Below, piece by piece: positions 12,851 through 13,462 of a stretch of 13,462 nucleotides of DNA. Every line of letters begins with the position of its first letter. The stretch's first letter is position 1. Made by a program: the position numbers and the translations under genes. A model generated the notes under the pieces. That model was not told the origin of the DNA. It saw nothing but the letters and a program-made list of their open reading frames with translations, and made no database searches. The stretch is taken from positions 1 to 13,462 of the forward strand of contig DJIP01000262.1 of NCBI GenBank assembly GCA_002433675.1, in the 5' to 3' direction. The stretch comes from Halomonas halophila. GTDB lineage: Bacteria > Pseudomonadota > Gammaproteobacteria > Pseudomonadales > Halomonadaceae.

Positions 12851-13462
12851 TCAGCGCAGCCGCTTGCGCTCGCTGGAAGACGGAATATTCATGGCTTCCC
12901 GGTACTTTGCCACGGTGCGTCTGGCGACATTGACGCCGTCTTCTGCCAGCAGTTCCACCAGTTTGCTGTCCGACAGAGGTTTGCGGGCAGGCTCCTTTTG
13001 AATCAACGACTTGATCATGGCGCGGATGGCGGTACTGGAGTGGGCGTCGCCATCCTGGCCGACCTGGCTCGAGAAAAAATACTTCAACTCGAACACGCCG
13101 CGAGGGGTGTGCACAAACTTCTGGGTGGTCACGCGGGAGATGGTGGACTCGTGCATCTCCACCTTGTCTGCGATATCGGCCAGTACCAACGGTTTCATGG
13201 CCGCTTCTCCCTGCTCGAGGAAGTCGATCTGCCGCACCATGATTTCTCGACCTACCTTCAACAGGGTGTCGTTGCGGCTGGACAGGCTCTTGATCAGCCA
13301 GCGTGCCTCCTGCAGGTGGTCCTTGAGGAACTGGTTGTCCTGGCTCTTGTCCGCGCGTCGAATCAACGCAGCATAGTCGGGCTGGATGCGCAGTCGAGGC
13401 ATCGCATCCGGATTGAGTTCAACGCGCCAGCCCTCTTCGGTGTGGCGTACCACCAGGTCGGG
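12851..13462 (-). CDS. rpoN: RNA polymerase sigma-54 factor, C-terminal part (5' end outside window)
   Basis: The frame is open at the right edge and holds the last 203 residues. It begins in the core-binding domain ([20 protein letters not shown]). The helix-turn-helix region has [20 protein letters not shown] and ELKYFFS. The RpoN box, [10 protein letters not shown], lies at nt 12925-12896 and is intact; it reads the -24 element. Sigma-54 promoters need AAA+ activators such as NtrC. The gene is followed by hpf after a 146-nt gap and then by nitrogen-PTS genes, the conserved rpoN neighbourhood. Confidence 0.97.
   Translation of the reverse strand, partial: PDLVVRHTEEGWRVELNPDAMPRLRIQPDYAALIRRADKSQDNQFLKDHLQEARWLIKSLSSRNDTLLKVGREIMVRQIDFLEQGEAAMKPLVLADIADKVEMHESTISRVTTQKFVHTPRGVFELKYFFSSQVGQDGDAHSSTAIRAMIKSLIQKEPARKPLSDSKLVELLAEDGVNVARRTVAKYREAMNIPSSSERKRLR

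Overview
This 13.5 kb window is dense, GC-rich chromosomal DNA from a gammaproteobacterium. Gene order (rpoN-hpf-ptsN-rapZ-ptsO) and protein style suggest a Halomonas-like (Halomonadaceae) organism. That placement is inference from recognition, not from a search. I see no insertion sequence, CRISPR array, tRNA, rRNA or phage gene.

Region 1 (2-2669, + strand) is a four-gene siaABCD signalling cassette with overlapping or nearly abutting genes. It encodes the C-terminal part of the PP2C-type phosphatase SiaA (cut by the window edge), the GHKL-like kinase SiaB, the switch protein SiaC and the GGDEF diguanylate cyclase SiaD. In the established model, SiaA and SiaB set the phosphorylation state of SiaC, and unphosphorylated SiaC activates SiaD to make c-di-GMP and promote aggregation. 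A RimJ/RimL-type acetyltransferase follows 85 nt downstream.

Region 2 (3306-5033) has a cation diffusion facilitator (- strand), divergent from a small 4-Cys protein related to the GFA fold (+ strand), then a small winged-helix protein (- strand). The CDF/GFA-like intergenic region is rich in inverted repeats.

Region 3 (5257-8575, + strand) is an ftrABCD-type iron uptake operon: P19 periplasmic protein, cysteine-free cupredoxin-like protein, FTR1 permease and a membrane polyferredoxin. Three of the four genes are joined by 4-nt overlaps. A weak Fur-box-like sequence lies upstream. An unusual 12-bp tandem repeat sits at the start of ftrD.

Region 4 (8600-9928, - strand) is a stand-alone bioA, converging on ftrD. 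It is preceded by a perfect 10-bp inverted repeat with a 15-nt spacer that closely resembles a BirA biotin operator.

Region 5 (10121-13462, - strand) is the sigma-54/nitrogen-PTS cluster, transcribed right to left: rpoN (3' part), hpf, ptsN, rapZ, ptsO, then an InaA/WaaP-like small kinase. Between this kinase and bioA lies about 190 nt without a gene. Its transcript-sense strand is C-rich and G-poor, as in Rho-utilisation regions.

I do not see a convincing wholly new multi-gene system. The best leads are the InaA-like kinase appended to the nitrogen-PTS operon, the ftrD tandem repeat, the GFA-like protein lacking its catalytic zinc cysteines, and the divergent winged-helix gene next to ftrABCD.
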